A stretch of 6,761 nt of DNA from JANMAT01 sp031359995. GTDB taxonomy: Bacteria > Actinomycetota > Acidimicrobiia > Acidimicrobiales > Ilumatobacteraceae. Under the pieces are notes generated by a model. It worked only from the letters and a program-made list of their open reading frames with translations. It searched no databases and was not told the origin of the DNA. Made by a program: the position numbers and the translations under genes. The stretch is taken from positions 1 to 6,761 of the forward strand of contig JANMAT010000237.1 of the NCBI GenBank assembly GCA_031359995.1, in the 5' to 3' direction. Shown here piece after piece: positions 5,706 through 6,761 of this stretch. Position 1 is the first letter of the stretch. Each line of letters begins with the position of its first letter.

Positions 5706-6107
5706 TCATGCCGGTCGCCACAGCGGCAGGCAGATGCCGTGCTCGTCGGGCTCGTCCCACACCAGTTCCACCGGTGTGCCGATGCGCACCGCGTCCACGT
5801 CGCACCCGACCAGGTTCGTGGTGACCCGCGGGCCTTCGGCCAACTCGACGATGGCGATCACCGCCGGCTCGGCCCCCTCGAACGCGGGGTGCGTGGCCCG
5901 GCGGGCGACGGTGAAGGTGTGCAGCGTGCCGCGACCCGACGCGTCCTCGTCGGCCAGGTCGGTCGAGCCGCACGTGGTGCATGTGGGCCGGGGGTAGAAC
6001 TGTGCGGTGGCGCAGGCCCGGCAGCGCTGCACGAGGAAGCGGTGCTCGGCGGTGGCGGCCCAGAACGACTCGGTGGTGGGCGACGGGGTCGGGTGGGGCC
6101 GCTTCAC
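5706..6107 (-). CDS. DUF35-type zinc-ribbon/OB-fold protein, partner of the thiolase-like enzyme
   Basis: The product is 133 residues. An N-terminal helix (about TTESFWAATAEHRFLVQRC) leads into a rubredoxin-like zinc ribbon with Cys29, Cys32, Cys43 and Cys46 (CRAC, then CTTC). An OB-fold follows with GRGTLHTFTVARRATHPAF and PAVIAIVELAEGPRV, and the protein ends VWDEPDEHGICLPLWRP. This is the standard layout of DUF35 proteins, which bind thiolase-fold enzymes or acyl-CoA hydratases as small subunits and help hold the acyl-CoA. I chose the GTG at 6107 because it overlaps the stop of the upstream gene as GTGA, the usual mark of translational coupling. A GTG at 6134 would add nine Gly-rich residues and has its G-rich site directly abutting the codon. 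The partner is almost surely the adjacent thiolase-like protein. Confidence 0.92.
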   Translation of the reverse strand: MKRPHPTPSPTTESFWAATAEHRFLVQRCRACATAQFYPRPTCTTCGSTDLADEDASGRGTLHTFTVARRATHPAFEGAEPAVIAIVELAEGPRVTTNLVGCDVDAVRIGTPVELVWDEPDEHGICLPLWRPA

Positions 6108-6761
6108 GGCGCCACCCCCAGCACCAGGGCGCACTCCTCGGACATGATCCCGCCGTTGCCGTTCACGAAGGCGAACTCCAGGGCGGGCACCTGCCGCTCG
6201 CCGCCGCGCTGCTGCACCTGGCGCACCGCCTCGGTCACGTGGCTCATGCCGCCGGCCAGACCGGGCTGGCTGAAGCTGAGCTGGCCGCCGTGGGTGTTGA
6301 GCGGGAAGTCACCGTGCCAGCGCAGGTCGTGCTCCTGCACGAAGGCGCCACCGGCTCCCTTGGCGCAGAAGCCCGCCTCTTCCAGCGTGACGAGCACGGT
6401 GATCGTGTAGCAGTCGTACAGCGACGCCAGCCGGATCTGCGCGCGCTCGATGCCGGCCTGGGCGAAGGCCCGGTCGGCCGCCGGCTTGATGGCGGTGTCG
6501 CTCAACGACGGGGCGTAGGTGATGGTCTTGTGGGTGACCGCCTCGCCCGCGCCGAGCAGCCACGCCGGGTTCATCGGCGCGTCGCGCACGAGGTCGGGGT
6601 GCACCACCACCACTGCCGCGGCGCCGGCCGAGGGCATCACGATCTCGAGCAGGTGGAGCGGGTCGGCCACCACGGGCGAGCTGAGCACGTCGTCGATCGT
6701 GATCGGCTGGCCGTGGAAGAAGGCGTCGGGGTTGGCGCAGGCGTTGTCGCGCTGGTGCACC
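6104..6761 (-). CDS. Thiolase-fold protein (SCP2-thiolase/Ltp-like acetyl-CoA acetyltransferase), C-terminal part
   Basis: About 218 C-terminal residues are visible and the N-terminal half, with the nucleophilic Cys, lies beyond the right edge; the GTG at 6760 is not a real start. Visible family marks, counted from that codon, are DPLHLLEI (33-40) and GAGEAVTHKTI (70-80). After them come SLYDCYTITVL (113-123) where SCP2-type thiolases have HDCF, LNTHGGQLSFSQPGLAGG (154-171) holding the likely catalytic His157, and the final VNGNGGIMSEECALVLG (199-215). The Cys of the classical CIGGG loop is replaced by Gly, as is normal for SCP2/Ltp-type members. The protein should cleave a beta-ketoacyl-CoA with CoA, or act as a retro-aldolase on a beta-hydroxyacyl-CoA. 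Its stop overlaps the start of the DUF35 gene by 4 bp, which argues for a fixed complex of the two. Confidence 0.88.
   Translation of the reverse strand, partial: VHQRDNACANPDAFFHGQPITIDDVLSSPVVADPLHLLEIVMPSAGAAAVVVVHPDLVRDAPMNPAWLLGAGEAVTHKTITYAPSLSDTAIKPAADRAFAQAGIERAQIRLASLYDCYTITVLVTLEEAGFCAKGAGGAFVQEHDLRWHGDFPLNTHGGQLSFSQPGLAGGMSHVTEAVRQVQQRGGERQVPALEFAFVNGNGGIMSEECALVLGVAP

Noticed and set aside
6108..6134. Upstream GTG start at 6134 for the DUF35 protein
   Set aside because: It would overlap the thiolase-fold gene by 31 bp with its G-rich site directly abutting the codon. The GTGA overlap at 6107-6104 is the more usual coupled arrangement.

Overview
The window looks like chromosomal DNA of a high-GC actinobacterium. 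The base composition is strongly G+C rich with GC-rich third codon positions. The gene content is a luciferase-like (F420-type) oxidoreductase, zinc alcohol dehydrogenases, an ACAD10/11-like acyl-CoA dehydrogenase and a thiolase/DUF35 pair, which is typical of Mycobacteriales and Acidimicrobiia. An Acidimicrobiia-like origin is my guess; nothing in the window fixes the taxon.

Layout. At the left edge is the C-terminal end of a PPOX-type (flavin-binding split barrel) protein on the + strand (to 208). A decayed + strand gene follows (273 to about 1014): a secreted lipoprotein with PQQ-like beta-propeller repeats, broken by one frameshift near 726-733 and cut off without a stop where the next gene ends. 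A zinc-type alcohol dehydrogenase lies on the - strand (1015-2115). It is divergent from a luciferase-like monooxygenase on the + strand (2250-3257) across a 134-bp control region with a hairpin in the dehydrogenase leader and a candidate leaderless promoter. A second zinc alcohol dehydrogenase follows on the + strand (3314-4405). It converges on a - strand operon that reads, in transcription order, thiolase-like enzyme (enters from the right edge, ends 6104), DUF35 zinc-ribbon/OB protein (6107-5706) and acyl-CoA dehydrogenase (5682-4426). A hairpin that contains both facing stop codons separates the two convergent units.

How the genes may work together (inference). Two alcohol dehydrogenases and a flavin/F420 monooxygenase-type enzyme could oxidise an alcohol-bearing substrate towards an acid. 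The acyl-CoA dehydrogenase and the thiolase/DUF35 pair are the kind of enzymes that desaturate a CoA thioester and cleave its chain. This fits catabolism of a fatty, branched, isoprenoid or steroid-like side chain, but the substrate cannot be read from the sequence. No acyl-CoA ligase, enoyl-CoA hydratase or regulator is visible here. I see no RNA genes, CRISPR, insertion sequences, phage genes or defence genes. The notable points are variant active-site and zinc-site residues in otherwise familiar families, plus one clear case of gene decay.
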